A stretch of DNA of 64,000 nucleotides, from contig NZ_JAIHLP010000002.1 of assembly GCF_020009625.1 (NCBI RefSeq), positions 3,100,001 through 3,164,000 of the forward strand, in the 5' to 3' direction. The notes under the pieces were generated by a model. It was not told where the DNA came from. It ran no database searches and was given only the letters and a program-made list of their open reading frames with translations. A program made the position numbers and the translations under genes. Positions 51,535 to 60,008 of the stretch are shown piece by piece (position 1 is the stretch's first letter; each line of letters opens with the position of its first letter). The stretch comes from Leifsonia poae (GTDB taxonomy: Bacteria; Actinomycetota; Actinomycetes; Actinomycetales; Microbacteriaceae).

Positions 51535-52779
51535 ATGGCGGTCGAGGTCGACGAACGAAAGACGGCGGCGCCCGCGCGGCTGCTCTTCCTGCTCGGTCCG
51601 GCATTCGTCGCGGCGATCGCCTACGTCGACCCCGGCAATGTTGCCGCGAACCTCACGGCCGGCGCACAATACGGCTACCTTCTCGTCTGGGTGCTCGTCG
51701 CAGCGAACGCCATCGCCGTCTTCGTTCAATACCAATCCGCGAAACTCGGCATCGTCACCGGTTCCAGCCTCCCGGAGCTGCTCGGCTCGCGACTCGGCAC
51801 CGGCCCCAGACGCGCCTTCTGGGCGCAGGCCGAACTCGTGGCGGCGGCGACCGACCTGGCGGAGGTCATCGGCGGGGCCATCGCGCTCAACCTGCTGTTC
51901 GGGCTGCCGCTCCCGCTGGGCGGACTCATCGTCGGAGTGGTATCGATCGGCATCCTGGCGATACAGTCCCGCCGCGGTCAGCGCCCGTTCGAGATGGTCA
52001 TCGTGGGGCTCCTCGGCGTCATCGCGGTCGGCTTCTTGGCCGGGCTGTTCGTGAGCCCCGTCGACTGGGGCGCGGCGGCCGACGGCCTCGTTCCCCGCTT
52101 CGACGGGGCGCCGACCGTTCTGCTGGCGGCCAGCATGCTCGGCGCGACCGTGATGCCGCACGCCATCTACCTGCATTCCGCCCTCGCCCGCGACCGGCAC
52201 GGACGAGCCGCGACCCCTGGCGCCGTGCGCCGGCTGCTGAAGGCGACGAAGATCGATGTGGTCGCCGCCCTCGTCCTCGCCGGCGCCGTGAACATCGCGA
52301 TGCTCCTGCTCGCCGCAGCCGCGCTCGGCGGGGTCGGCGGCACCGACACCATCGAGGGCGCTCACGCCGCGATCACCACCGCGCTCGGCCCCGCGATCGG
52401 CGTCATCTTCGCGGTCGGGCTGCTCGCCTCGGGGCTCGCCTCCACATCGGTGGGCAGCTACGCCGGCGCCACCATCATGTCGGGGCTGCTCAAAGTGCGC
52501 GTGCCGCTGCTCACCCGACGGGTCGTCACCCTCATCCCGGCCATCGTGATCCTGTCGATCGGAGTCGACCCGACCTGGGCGCTCGTGATCAGCCAGGTCT
52601 TCCTCAGCCTGGGCATTCCGTTCGCGATGATCCCGCTGCTGCGGCTCACCGGCTCGCGCGCGGTGATGGGCGATCGCGTCGACGGATGGGGCACGCGCCT
52701 CCTCGGCGTCGGGGTCGCCGCCCTCGTCGTCGCCCTGAACATCGCCCTCGTCGTCCTCACCGTCGCCGACTGGGTCTGA
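51535..52779 (+). CDS. mntH: Nramp-family divalent metal transporter (MntH-like)
   Basis: A 414-aa proton-coupled Mn2+/Fe2+ importer with about eleven helices. The metal site is intact: helix 1 DPGNVAAN (Asp, Asn) and helix 6 GATVMPHAIYLHSA (Met; His). Compared with the common MPHNxxLHS the Asn is Ala here. ATG 51535 has AGGGGA 4 bp upstream; a TTG one codon earlier is possible. Preceded by a MntR-type palindrome and followed by the convergent MntR gene, so it is probably manganese-repressed. Confidence 0.93.
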   Translation: MAVEVDERKTAAPARLLFLLGPAFVAAIAYVDPGNVAANLTAGAQYGYLLVWVLVAANAIAVFVQYQSAKLGIVTGSSLPELLGSRLGTGPRRAFWAQAELVAAATDLAEVIGGAIALNLLFGLPLPLGGLIVGVVSIGILAIQSRRGQRPFEMVIVGLLGVIAVGFLAGLFVSPVDWGAAADGLVPRFDGAPTVLLAASMLGATVMPHAIYLHSALARDRHGRAATPGAVRRLLKATKIDVVAALVLAGAVNIAMLLLAAAALGGVGGTDTIEGAHAAITTALGPAIGVIFAVGLLASGLASTSVGSYAGATIMSGLLKVRVPLLTRRVVTLIPAIVILSIGVDPTWALVISQVFLSLGIPFAMIPLLRLTGSRAVMGDRVDGWGTRLLGVGVAALVVALNIALVVLTVADWV

Positions 52780-52824
52780 CCCCACGCCACACCCCCACCC
52801 TTCAACGAGGGGGAGCGGGGCGGG

Positions 52825-53493
52825 TCAGGCGGGGGTGAGCCAGACGGCGGCGGCGGCCGTCGCGCCGAGCACGACGTCGGCGTCGCCGAGGCGCACCGTC
52901 ACGTCGCCGGCGAACTCGCGGTGCTCATCCACGGTGAGCGCGGTGTCGACCAGGATGCCGCGGTCGGCGAGGTAGCGCAGCACAGCCGGGTCGGCGTCCG
53001 AGATGCGGGTGACCCGCAGAGGGACGTTCGGCTCGGCAGACATGAGCGGCGTCGCATCCGGCAGGTGCGGGGTGCCATCGGCGCTCGGGATGGGGTCGCC
53101 GTGCGGGTCGCGGGAAGGGAAGCCGAGCCGGCGGTCGATGCGTTCGATGAGCGTGTCGGAGACCGCATGCTCGAGCACCTCGGCCTCGTCGTGCACCTCG
53201 TCCCAGCCGTATCCGAGCTCCTCCACGAGGAACGTCTCCAGCAGACGGTGACGGCGCACCATGGCGACGGCGTTGCGGCGGCCCGTCTCAGTGAGTTCGA
53301 TGCCGCCGTAGGGCTCGTGCACGAGCATCCCCTGATCGGCGAGGCGGCGGATGCCGTCGGAGATCGTCGCAGCCCGGACGCCGAGCCGTTCGGCCAGCTG
53401 CTTCACGGTGATCGGGTCGTGGGACCATTCGGTGGCCGACCAGATGACCTTCAGATAGTCCTGTGCGACGGTCGACAGTTCAGACACGGGCAT
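52825..53493 (-). CDS. mntR: DtxR/MntR-family metal-dependent repressor
   Basis: A 222-aa regulator. The N-terminal winged helix (DYLKVIWSATEW, VKQLAERLGVRAATISDGIRRLADQGML) is followed by the metal-binding/dimerisation domain with RRHRLLETFLVEELGYGWDEVHDEAEVLEHAVS and the RRLGFPSRDPHGDPIP segment, then a C-terminal FeoA/SH3-like domain. The metal-binding helix has Glu and His at the usual positions; preference for Mn over Fe is suggested by the Nramp neighbour. TACAAT ends 6 bp before its ATG, so its mRNA is probably leaderless. Confidence 0.92.
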   Translation of the reverse strand: MPVSELSTVAQDYLKVIWSATEWSHDPITVKQLAERLGVRAATISDGIRRLADQGMLVHEPYGGIELTETGRRNAVAMVRRHRLLETFLVEELGYGWDEVHDEAEVLEHAVSDTLIERIDRRLGFPSRDPHGDPIPSADGTPHLPDATPLMSAEPNVPLRVTRISDADPAVLRYLADRGILVDTALTVDEHREFAGDVTVRLGDADVVLGATAAAAVWLTPA

Positions 53494-53499
53494 GACCCA

Positions 53500-53505
53500 A
53501 TTGTA
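53500..53505 (-). promoter_or_regulatory. -10 box of the leaderless mntR promoter
   Basis: Minus-strand TACAAT, 6 bp before the mntR ATG. No recognisable -35 is found 17 bp further upstream. Together with the plus-strand TAGGTT before the cystathionine synthase gene it makes the 92-bp divergent region a pair of leaderless promoters. Confidence 0.6.
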
Positions 53506-53573
53506 TGGGCACCCCCTGAGAGGGACGGCCGCGAGGGAACGTCATGAAACTCCGGGATGTGGAAGTGCGCTGT

Positions 53574-53579
53574 TAGGTT
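53574..53579 (+). promoter_or_regulatory. -10 box of the leaderless cystathionine beta-synthase promoter
   Basis: TAGGTT, a TANNNT hexamer, ends 6 bp before the GTG at 53586. The bases between are GGGGGC, too close to the start codon to serve as a Shine-Dalgarno. Confidence 0.55.
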
Positions 53580-53585
53580 GGGGGC

Positions 53586-54950
53586 GTGGAATACGCAGAG
53601 ACCATCGTCGATCTGGTCGGCAACACCCCGCTCGTCAAACTCAACAAGGTCGTTGACGGGGTCGCGGCGACCGTGCTCGTCAAACTCGAGTACTTGAACC
53701 CGGGCGGCTCCTCCAAAGACCGCATCGCGACACGCATCATCGATGCCGCCGAGCGTGACGGCCAGCTGAAGCCGGGTGGAACGATCGTCGAGCCGACGAG
53801 CGGGAACACCGGGGTCGGCCTTGCACTCGTTGCCCAGCAGCGCGGCTACCGTTGCGTGTTCGTGCTCCCCGACAAGGTCGGCGAAGACAAGCGCAATGTG
53901 CTCACGGCGTACGGCGCCGAGGTGGTGGTGACCCCGACCTCGGTGGCCCCCGAAGACCCGGACTCCTATTACAGCGTCTCCGACAGGCTCGCGGCAGAGA
54001 TCCCGGGCGCCTACAAGCCCAACCAGTACTTCAACCCGAACGGCCCGCTCAGCCACTACGAGACGACCGGGCCCGAGATCTGGCGGGACACCGACCAGAG
54101 GATCACCCACCTGGTGGCGGGCGTCGGAACCGGCGGCACGATCAGCGGCACGGGCCGTTTTCTCAAAGAAGCCTCCGACGGCCGCGTGCAGGTCATCGGC
54201 GCCGACCCGGAAGGTTCCGTCTACTCGGGCGGCACCGGCCGGCCCTACCTCGTCGAAGGTGTCGGTGAGGACTTCTGGCCCGGCGCATACGACCCGAGTG
54301 TCGTCGACGAGGTGATCGCCGTCTCCGACGCCGACTCCTTCGAGATGACCCGCCGGCTCGCCCGCGAGGAAGGCATCCTGGTCGGCGGCTCCAGCGGCAT
54401 GGCGGTCGTCGCGGCCGTGCGCGCCGCTCAGACCCTCAGCGCCGACGACATCGTCGTCGTCATCCTGCCCGACGGCGGTCGAGGCTACCTGGGCAAGATC
54501 TTCAACGACAAGTGGATGCGCTCCTACGGGTTCAGCGACGTGCCCGACGAGGCGACCGTGCACGATGTGATCGGCACGAAGCGGGCCGACCTGCCCGACC
54601 TCGTGCACGCGCATCCCACCGACACCGTGCGGGACGCCATCGAGATCATGAACAAGTACGGCGTCTCGCAGCTGCCCGTGCTCACGGCCGAACCGCCCGT
54701 CGTGATGGGCGAAGTGGCGGGGGCGCTCGACGAGACATCGCTCGTCGACGATGTGTTCAGCGGTCGGGCGCAGATGAGCGACAGCGTCGGAGCCTTCCTC
54801 GGTGAACCGCTCGACCTGATCGGCGTGAACGAACCGGTCAGCGCCGCCCGCGCGGCGCTCGCCACCGTGAACGCCCTGCTGGTGACCGAAGACGGCAAAC
54901 CCGTCTCGGTCCTCACCCGCCAAGACCTCCTCAACTTCCTCAGCGAATAG
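53586..54950 (+). CDS. cbs: Cystathionine beta-synthase
   Basis: A 454-aa PLP enzyme condensing serine and homocysteine to cystathionine. PLP Lys44 is in GGSSKDRIA, the substrate loop TSGNTGVGLA, and the phosphate loop GVGTGGTISGTG. A C-terminal Bateman pair of CBS domains follows (about 335-450: VHDVIGTKRADLPDLVHAHPTDTV, GEPLDLIGVNEPVSAARA), which may bind an adenosyl ligand such as SAM. With the downstream gamma-synthase it forms a two-gene transsulfuration unit, 21 bp apart. Confidence 0.93.
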   Translation: MEYAETIVDLVGNTPLVKLNKVVDGVAATVLVKLEYLNPGGSSKDRIATRIIDAAERDGQLKPGGTIVEPTSGNTGVGLALVAQQRGYRCVFVLPDKVGEDKRNVLTAYGAEVVVTPTSVAPEDPDSYYSVSDRLAAEIPGAYKPNQYFNPNGPLSHYETTGPEIWRDTDQRITHLVAGVGTGGTISGTGRFLKEASDGRVQVIGADPEGSVYSGGTGRPYLVEGVGEDFWPGAYDPSVVDEVIAVSDADSFEMTRRLAREEGILVGGSSGMAVVAAVRAAQTLSADDIVVVILPDGGRGYLGKIFNDKWMRSYGFSDVPDEATVHDVIGTKRADLPDLVHAHPTDTVRDAIEIMNKYGVSQLPVLTAEPPVVMGEVAGALDETSLVDDVFSGRAQMSDSVGAFLGEPLDLIGVNEPVSAARAALATVNALLVTEDGKPVSVLTRQDLLNFLSE

Positions 54951-54971
54951 ATCCGGAAAGCAACTCACTCC

Positions 54972-56135
54972 ATGACAGACCACGGTTTCTCCACGCGCGC
55001 CATCCATGTCGGGCAGGAGTTCGACCCGACCACGGGTGCGATCATCCCCCCGATCTACCAGACCTCCACGTTCGTACAAGACGGCGTCGGCGGTCTGCGA
55101 GGAGGCTACGAATACAGCCGCGGGGGCAACCCGACCCGCACCTCCCTCGAAACCCTGCTCGCCTCGCTCGAGGGCGGCAAGCGCGCGCTGTCGTTCTCGT
55201 CGGGCCTCGCCGCCGAAGACGCGCTGCTGCGCGCCGTGCTGCAGCCGGGCGACCACGTCGTTCTCGGCAACGACGTCTACGGCGGAACGCACCGGCTCAT
55301 CAACCGTGTCCACGGTGCCTGGGGTGTGCGCAACACGACGGTGGATCTGGGTGACCTCTCCGCCGTGCGCGAGGCGCTCGCCGTCGACGGGACCCGCATT
55401 CTCTGGATCGAGACCCCGAGCAATCCGCTCATGAAGATCAGCGATGTCGCGGCGCTCGCCGAGCTCGGGCATGAGGTCGGCGCCATCGTCGTGGTGGACA
55501 ACACGTTCGCGTCGCCGGCGCTTCAACAGCCGCTCGCGCTCGGTGCCGATGTGGTGGTGCACTCCACCACCAAGTATTTGGGCGGGCACTCCGATGTGGT
55601 CGGCGGCGCCGTGGTGATCGACGACGATGAGCTCGCCGACAAGGTGCAGTTCGTCCAGTTCGCGGCCGGCGCGGTCTCCGGCCCGATGGATGCCTGGCTC
55701 ACGACCCGCGGCATCAAGACCCTGGCGGTGCGGATGCAGCGCCACAGCGCGAACGCGCAGGCCGTCGCCGAGCGTCTCGTCGGGCATCCTGCCATCCAGG
55801 CCGTCTACTACCCCGGACTCGCCCATCACCCCGGCCACGAGCTTGCGGCACGGCAGATGAGCGGCTTCGGCGGCATGCTCTCCGTCGCGCTCGTCGGTGG
55901 CGCGGAGGCGGCGAAGGCGTTCGCCGAGGCGACCGAGGTCTTCCAGCTCGCCGAGTCGCTCGGGGGCGTCGAGTCGCTCATCGGCTACCCCTCCGAGATG
56001 ACCCACGCCTCGGTGCGTGGCACCGAGCTAGAGGTGCCGGACAACGTCATCCGCCTCTCGGTGGGCATCGAGGACGCAGCAGACCTGATCGCCGATGTGG
56101 AGCAGGCGCTGGAGAAGATCGCCGGCCGCGCATAG
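54972..56135 (+). CDS. metB: Cystathionine gamma-synthase/lyase
   Basis: A 387-aa PLP enzyme of the Cys/Met metabolism family. It starts GFSTRAIHVGQEFDPTTGAI, has YEYSRGGNPTR (cofactor phosphate and substrate region), SFSSGLAAEDA, ETPSNPLMKISDV and PLP Lys201 in HSTTKYLGGHSDV. Sequence alone does not separate synthase from lyase; linkage to cystathionine beta-synthase suggests reverse transsulfuration from homocysteine to cysteine. It starts 21 bp after the beta-synthase stop, with GGAAAG about 8 bp before its ATG. Confidence 0.9.
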   Translation: MTDHGFSTRAIHVGQEFDPTTGAIIPPIYQTSTFVQDGVGGLRGGYEYSRGGNPTRTSLETLLASLEGGKRALSFSSGLAAEDALLRAVLQPGDHVVLGNDVYGGTHRLINRVHGAWGVRNTTVDLGDLSAVREALAVDGTRILWIETPSNPLMKISDVAALAELGHEVGAIVVVDNTFASPALQQPLALGADVVVHSTTKYLGGHSDVVGGAVVIDDDELADKVQFVQFAAGAVSGPMDAWLTTRGIKTLAVRMQRHSANAQAVAERLVGHPAIQAVYYPGLAHHPGHELAARQMSGFGGMLSVALVGGAEAAKAFAEATEVFQLAESLGGVESLIGYPSEMTHASVRGTELEVPDNVIRLSVGIEDAADLIADVEQALEKIAGRA

Positions 56136-56298
56136 CGGCCGCGGGAACTTCTCTCTTCGGTCGACCCGATGCGTGGGTGACGGCCGGCCGAACGCCGAGT
56201 GACGGCCGACCGAGCGCCGGAATCAGGGTGGGCTGAACGCTGCGAAAATGCCCGGCCGGCTCACAGGAACGAGCTCCGGTTTGCCAGGATGGAGGCAT

Positions 56299-56420
56299 CG
56301 AAGGGGAGTAGCTCCCGCCTCCTGTGAGGCAAGCGGTACGTCGACATACTGGCCGGTTCCAAACCCGGCCCGGCGTGCCACCCGCGCCGGCGTCGGCCGT
56401 GCGGGCGAGCGAGACCTTCG
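56299..56420 (+). promoter_or_regulatory. yybP-ykoY manganese riboswitch aptamer
   Basis: Shows the conserved elements of the yybP-ykoY class: left P1/L1 strand CGAAGGGGAGTAGC (from 56299), central GTCGACATAC (56340-56349), and closing GCGAGCGAGACCTTCG (to 56420). P1 is CGAAGG (56299-56304) with CCTTCG (56415-56420). These RNAs sense Mn2+ and switch on exporters. It lies 72 nt before a CaCA exchanger ATG in a 356-bp gene-free stretch. An Rfam RF00080 covariance search should confirm it. Confidence 0.88.
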
Positions 56421-56491
56421 GTCAGCCACCGACGGCGACCGGAGCTTCCTCCTGCCTTCCTTCCGGTCGTCGTGCGATCGAAAGGTCTGCC
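56412..56491 (+). promoter_or_regulatory. Expression platform of the Mn riboswitch (Shine-Dalgarno switch)
   Basis: AGACCTT (56412-56418, the 3' side of P1) is complementary to AAGGTCT (56482-56488), which carries the Shine-Dalgarno AAAGG of the exchanger gene; allowing one bulged A the pairing extends to 9 bp. An intervening hairpin CGACCGGA (56436-56443)/TCCGGTCG (56462-56469) brings the two together. P1 formation with Mn bound would free the Shine-Dalgarno: a translational ON switch. Confidence 0.65.
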
Positions 56492-57739
56492 ATGACGGCA
56501 TCGCATCCCCGGCTCCGCCGGCTCGTCCTCCCCCTCGGCATCGTCGGGCTCATCGCCGCCCAGGGCGTGGCGCTGCGGCTCACCGGAGTTCAGCTGCCCC
56601 CGCTGGTCGGCGTGCTCTCGTTCGGTGTCGCGATCGTGGCGGCCGCGTTCGCGCTCGCCTGGGCGGGGGAGGCAGCGGAGGTGGACATCTCGGGCGGGCT
56701 CGCGGTCGGTCTCCTGGCGATCGTCGCGATTCTTCCCGAGTATGCGATCGACCTGTACTTCGCTTTCAGCGCCGGCTCCGACCCGTCGCAGGCGGCGTAT
56801 GCGGCTGCGAACATGACCGGGTCGAACCGGCTGCTGCTCGGGTTCGGCTGGCCGTTCATCCTGCTCGTCGCCTTCATGACGTTCCGCGCGGCTCGCCGGC
56901 GCCGGTCGCCGATCGACCCGGATGTGCAGGCGAAGCCGTTCGCCGTGCGATTGCCGTCGGGCAACCGGGTGGAGCTGGGACTGCTGCTGGTCGCTTCGGT
57001 GCTGACGCTGCTCATCCCGCTCACCGGGCAGATCCACGTCGTGCTCGGCGTCGTGCTGCTCGCGCTCTTCGCGTTCTACCTCTGGCGTGTGTCGACGGGT
57101 GAGAGCGACGAGCCCGAGCTGGTCGGAGTGGCGCAGAGCATCGGAACCCTGCCGAAGACCGCGCGTCGTGCGACGGTGATCGGGATCTTCGCCGTCTCGG
57201 CCGCCATCATCCTGCTTCTCGCCGAACCGTTCGCGCAGAGCCTCGTGGCCGGCGGCCGTGCCCTCGGCATCGACGACTTCCTGCTGGTGCAGTGGCTGGC
57301 GCCGCTTGCCTCGGAGGCGCCCGAGTTCGTGATCGCAACGATCTTCGCGGTGCGGGGGAAGGCGGCGATGGGGGTCGGCATTCTGCTCGCCAGCAAGGTG
57401 AACCAGTGGACAGCCCTCGTCGGAACCCTGCCGATCGCGCACCTGATCGGCGGTGGAGGGTTTGCCCTGCCGATGGACGGCCGACAGGTGGAGGAGTTCG
57501 TGCTCACGGCGGCCCAGACCGTTCTGGGTGTGGCGATCCTGCTGACGCTGCGGTTCAGCGGACGCTGGGCCGTCGCCCTGTTCCTGCTGTTCGCCACCAC
57601 GTTCGTGTTCACCTCCACCGAGGCGAGACTCGTGGTCTCTGCGGTCTATGCGGTGGTCGCGATCGTGCTGTTCGCGCTGCGCTGGCGCGTGCTCGGCCGA
57701 ACGCTCGCGGCGCCGTTCCGGTTCGAGCGAACCCCCTGA
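56492..57739 (+). CDS. CaCA-family cation exchanger, probable Mn2+ (or Ca2+) exporter
   Basis: A 415-aa integral membrane protein with two inverted alpha-repeat motifs of sodium/calcium exchangers: LLAIVAILPEYAIDLYFAF (about 70-90) and PLASEAPEFVIATIFA followed by GILLASKVNQWT (about 270-310). The PE pairs line the cation site. About eleven helices. The Mn riboswitch in its leader suggests it removes manganese from the cytoplasm, although family members also move Ca2+, Na+ or H+. ATG 56492 has AAAGG 7 bp upstream, the site the riboswitch controls. Confidence 0.85.
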   Translation: MTASHPRLRRLVLPLGIVGLIAAQGVALRLTGVQLPPLVGVLSFGVAIVAAAFALAWAGEAAEVDISGGLAVGLLAIVAILPEYAIDLYFAFSAGSDPSQAAYAAANMTGSNRLLLGFGWPFILLVAFMTFRAARRRRSPIDPDVQAKPFAVRLPSGNRVELGLLLVASVLTLLIPLTGQIHVVLGVVLLALFAFYLWRVSTGESDEPELVGVAQSIGTLPKTARRATVIGIFAVSAAIILLLAEPFAQSLVAGGRALGIDDFLLVQWLAPLASEAPEFVIATIFAVRGKAAMGVGILLASKVNQWTALVGTLPIAHLIGGGGFALPMDGRQVEEFVLTAAQTVLGVAILLTLRFSGRWAVALFLLFATTFVFTSTEARLVVSAVYAVVAIVLFALRWRVLGRTLAAPFRFERTP

Positions 57740-57779
57740 CCGCTTCCTCCGCCGACCGAACGCGCCTATCGTGGCGCGC

Positions 57780-58087
57780 ATGGCGGCGAAGGAACTTGCC
57801 CATCAGCACGCGGTCTACAGTTACGGCTCTTTCCGGTTGACCCTCATGTACAGCCCGACGGCCACGGCGGCCTGGGAGGTGTATGACGGGGGTGACTATC
57901 TCGGCCTGATCGAGGAGCTGCATCCCAGCGGCGGCGTCGAGCTGCTGTTCCGCGCGCGCATCCCCAGCGGCGAGGAGAGCGGCGCCGAGGAGGGCGGCCC
58001 GAGGAGAATGGCGACGGCTCCGACGGCTCCGACGTCACCGATTGGCGGGTCGCTGTCGAGATCCTGGCGCGCCACGCCGGACTCTGA
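57780..58087 (+). pseudogene. Small conserved-looking acidic protein, interrupted by a 1-bp frameshift
   Basis: ATG 57780 (TATCGT 7 bp upstream, probably leaderless) opens a frame encoding ELAHQHAVYSYGSFRLTL... EELHPSGGVELLFRARIP. That frame then runs on without sense under the convergent gene. Adding one C to CCC at 57998-58000 gives instead an acidic linker and the plausible end TDWRVAVEILARHAGL with stop at 58085-58087, a protein of about 102 aa that stops before the next gene. No family recognised. Whether the missing base is a sequencing error or a real mutation is open. Confidence 0.55.
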
Positions 58088-58105
58088 CGGGCCGCGAGCG
58101 GGCCG

Positions 58106-58828
58106 TCAGTATGCGAGCAGCGTGGAGAGCCCCTTCTGCAGCTGGAGCACGGCGATCACCAGCAGCAGCGCCGCGTTCAGCACGTTCGTATGCGTCGCGA
58201 TCCAGCCTCGGGATGCGGTGAGCAGCGGTTGCGCCTTCTCGCCACGGATCAGCGTGAACAGCACCGGAACGGCGATCGGGAGCACCCCCACCACGGCGAA
58301 GACGATCGCGGTCGTCACCATCGCCCCGGTGCTGATCGAGGCGAGCTGCAGGTCGAGGGCGGCGAGGATGGCGCAGGAGGCGTCCACCGGGTTGAGCACG
58401 AAGATGCCGAACCCGAGCAGCGCAGACCGTCCCGGTTTGAACGATTCGACGGCGTTCAGCCACCCGGGAAGCTGGGGTGCGGCCTGCACGACATCGGCCG
58501 GGGTGACGGCCTGCGCCATCTGCCGGTTGCGGGCGCTCCCGCGGCGGTAGACGACGATGGCGGCCAGCAGGAGGAAGAGCCCGAGCACGAGCCGCACCAG
58601 CGGGACCCAGAGCGGTGGTTGCGCGCGCGCGTGAACCTCGACGAGGGCGAAGATCCAGAGCGAGACGGCCAGAACCGCGACGACCGCCACCACCCAGCCG
58701 ATGAGGAAGGCGATCCCGTTCGTTCGCCCGTGGCGCGAGAGCAGCACCGCGACGAGGGCCATGATCGCCAGCGGGCTCAGCGCGATGCCGAAGGCCAGGG
58801 GCAGCAGCGAGACGATCAGAGGGCCCAC
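58106..58828 (-). CDS. GAP-family (Sap/SfLAP) membrane protein
   Basis: A 240-aa protein with six hydrophobic helices, in the order seen in GPL/sulfolipid-addressing (Sap) proteins related to LysE: LPLAFGIALSPLAIMALVAVLLS, GIAFLIGWVVAVVAVLAVS, a central loop, then LLGFGIFVLNPVDASCAILAAL. The SP and NP motifs in helices 1 and 4 are family marks. Mycobacterial relatives help export glycolipids; the role here is unknown. Leftward, immediately downstream of the MscS gene (4-bp gap), probably one transcript. Confidence 0.8.
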   Translation of the reverse strand: MGPLIVSLLPLAFGIALSPLAIMALVAVLLSRHGRTNGIAFLIGWVVAVVAVLAVSLWIFALVEVHARAQPPLWVPLVRLVLGLFLLLAAIVVYRRGSARNRQMAQAVTPADVVQAAPQLPGWLNAVESFKPGRSALLGFGIFVLNPVDASCAILAALDLQLASISTGAMVTTAIVFAVVGVLPIAVPVLFTLIRGEKAQPLLTASRGWIATHTNVLNAALLLVIAVLQLQKGLSTLLAY

Positions 58829-58832
58829 GGCG

Positions 58833-59668
58833 TCACACTGCCGGGGGCGGGGTCAGCGGTGCAGCTGAGGTGCCGGCCCCGGCTGTCCCTGTGAGGGAGC
58901 GCTCGCGCATCAGCTCACCGACGGCGCGCACGACGCGTGAACCCACGACCGTTCCGGCGGTCGGATGGTGCCAGAACTGCAGGGTGAGGGTGGTGCGGTC
59001 CTCGCTGATTCGGGTGAACAGGATGCGGGCGTGCTCGCGACTGTGCACTCCGTCGACCGTTTGCAGGGTGGTGGTGAGGGCATCCGTGAAGTCGTCGAGC
59101 CCATCCGGGGCCAGCATCACCCGCACCTCGACCTCCGAGCGCCGGGCGCCCGCCTCGGAGTGGTTGATGAGCGGCTGTTGCAGCAGCAGCGAGTTGGGGA
59201 TGTGGATGGTGCGGCCGTCGAGGGTCCTGATCACCACCGATCGGCCGTTCAGCTCTTTGACGCTTCCGGCGATGCCGTTGCACTCGATCTCGTCGCCGAT
59301 TTTTATCGGTCTCCGCGTCTGCAGCACCACGCCCGAGGCGAAGTTCTCTGAGATTCCGCGCAGAGCCAGGGCGAGGATGACGCCGACGATGATCGCCGCC
59401 GCCAGCAGCGGCTGGATCGGTGCCCCCAGGAAGCTGAAGGCGACGCCGACGGCGAGTAGCACGACGAAGTACTTCACCAGTCGGGGTGCAAGCGCCGCGA
59501 ACTCGGGGAGATGCCGCGCACCCGGCTCAGCAGGGCGGTCATTCCCTTCTTGGCGAAGATGCTGGCGATCCAGCCGACGACCACCACGGCGACCGCGATG
59601 GCAACGCTCCACCCGCTCAGATTCGTGAAATTCAAGAACCCGGTGCTGCTTCCATCCGCTCGGAGCAT
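58833..59668 (-). pseudogene. MscS-family mechanosensitive channel, interrupted by a 1-bp frameshift
   Basis: An N-terminal frame from ATG 59668 encodes a first helix (WSVAIAVAVVVVGWIASIF) and LLSRVRGISP. The continuation EFAALAPRLVKYFVVLL is in another frame that carries on through the pore helix region (LAAAIIVGVILALALRGISENFASGV) and the MscS beta domain (RRPIKIGDEIECNG, NGRSVVIRTLDGRTIHIPN) to 58833. Adding one base to the GGGG at 59505-59508 (CCCC on the coding strand) joins them into a normal ~278-aa small MscS. It would open under hypo-osmotic shock. Real mutation or sequencing error cannot be told here. Confidence 0.85.
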
Positions 59669-60008
59669 GGCGTCACCGGCTCGCAACCGGGGGCGGGGTG
59701 GTCGGCGGTGCCAAGACGCCTCGACGTCGGTGACGCCCGGCCTGCGGCCCCGTCTCCCCCCATGATGCGGACATGGCCTGATCGTGGCATTGCAACGCGG
59801 ACACCGTCAAGTGGGGTGCCGGCCCGGAGCCGGGATGCGGCACTACTCGGGTGCTGCTGGAGGAGGTCGTTGCCGAACGCCTCCGCGCGCGACACCCGCT
59901 GCCCGCGCTCGCGAACCGAGGTGGCCATAGCGACCCCCCAGGTGGCGCCCGAACCATCCACAGGATCCGGAAAGATAACGAAAAGGTAACGGCGACAGGG
60001 TGGCTGTC
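59669..60008. other. 340-bp gene-free divergent region
   Basis: Between the MscS gene and the glycosyltransferase gene. Open frames here have no codon bias consistent with a gene. It contains an imperfect hairpin (GTGCCG at 59816-59821 with CGGCAC at 59838-59843, inner CCCG/CGGG) and an AT-richer segment around 59965-59990 (AAAGATAACGAAAAGG) that probably holds the rightward promoter. Confidence 0.5.

Noticed and set aside
59632..59961. 110-codon minus-strand frame in the MscS/glycosyltransferase gap
   Set aside because: No codon bias, no family resemblance and it overlaps the MscS start.
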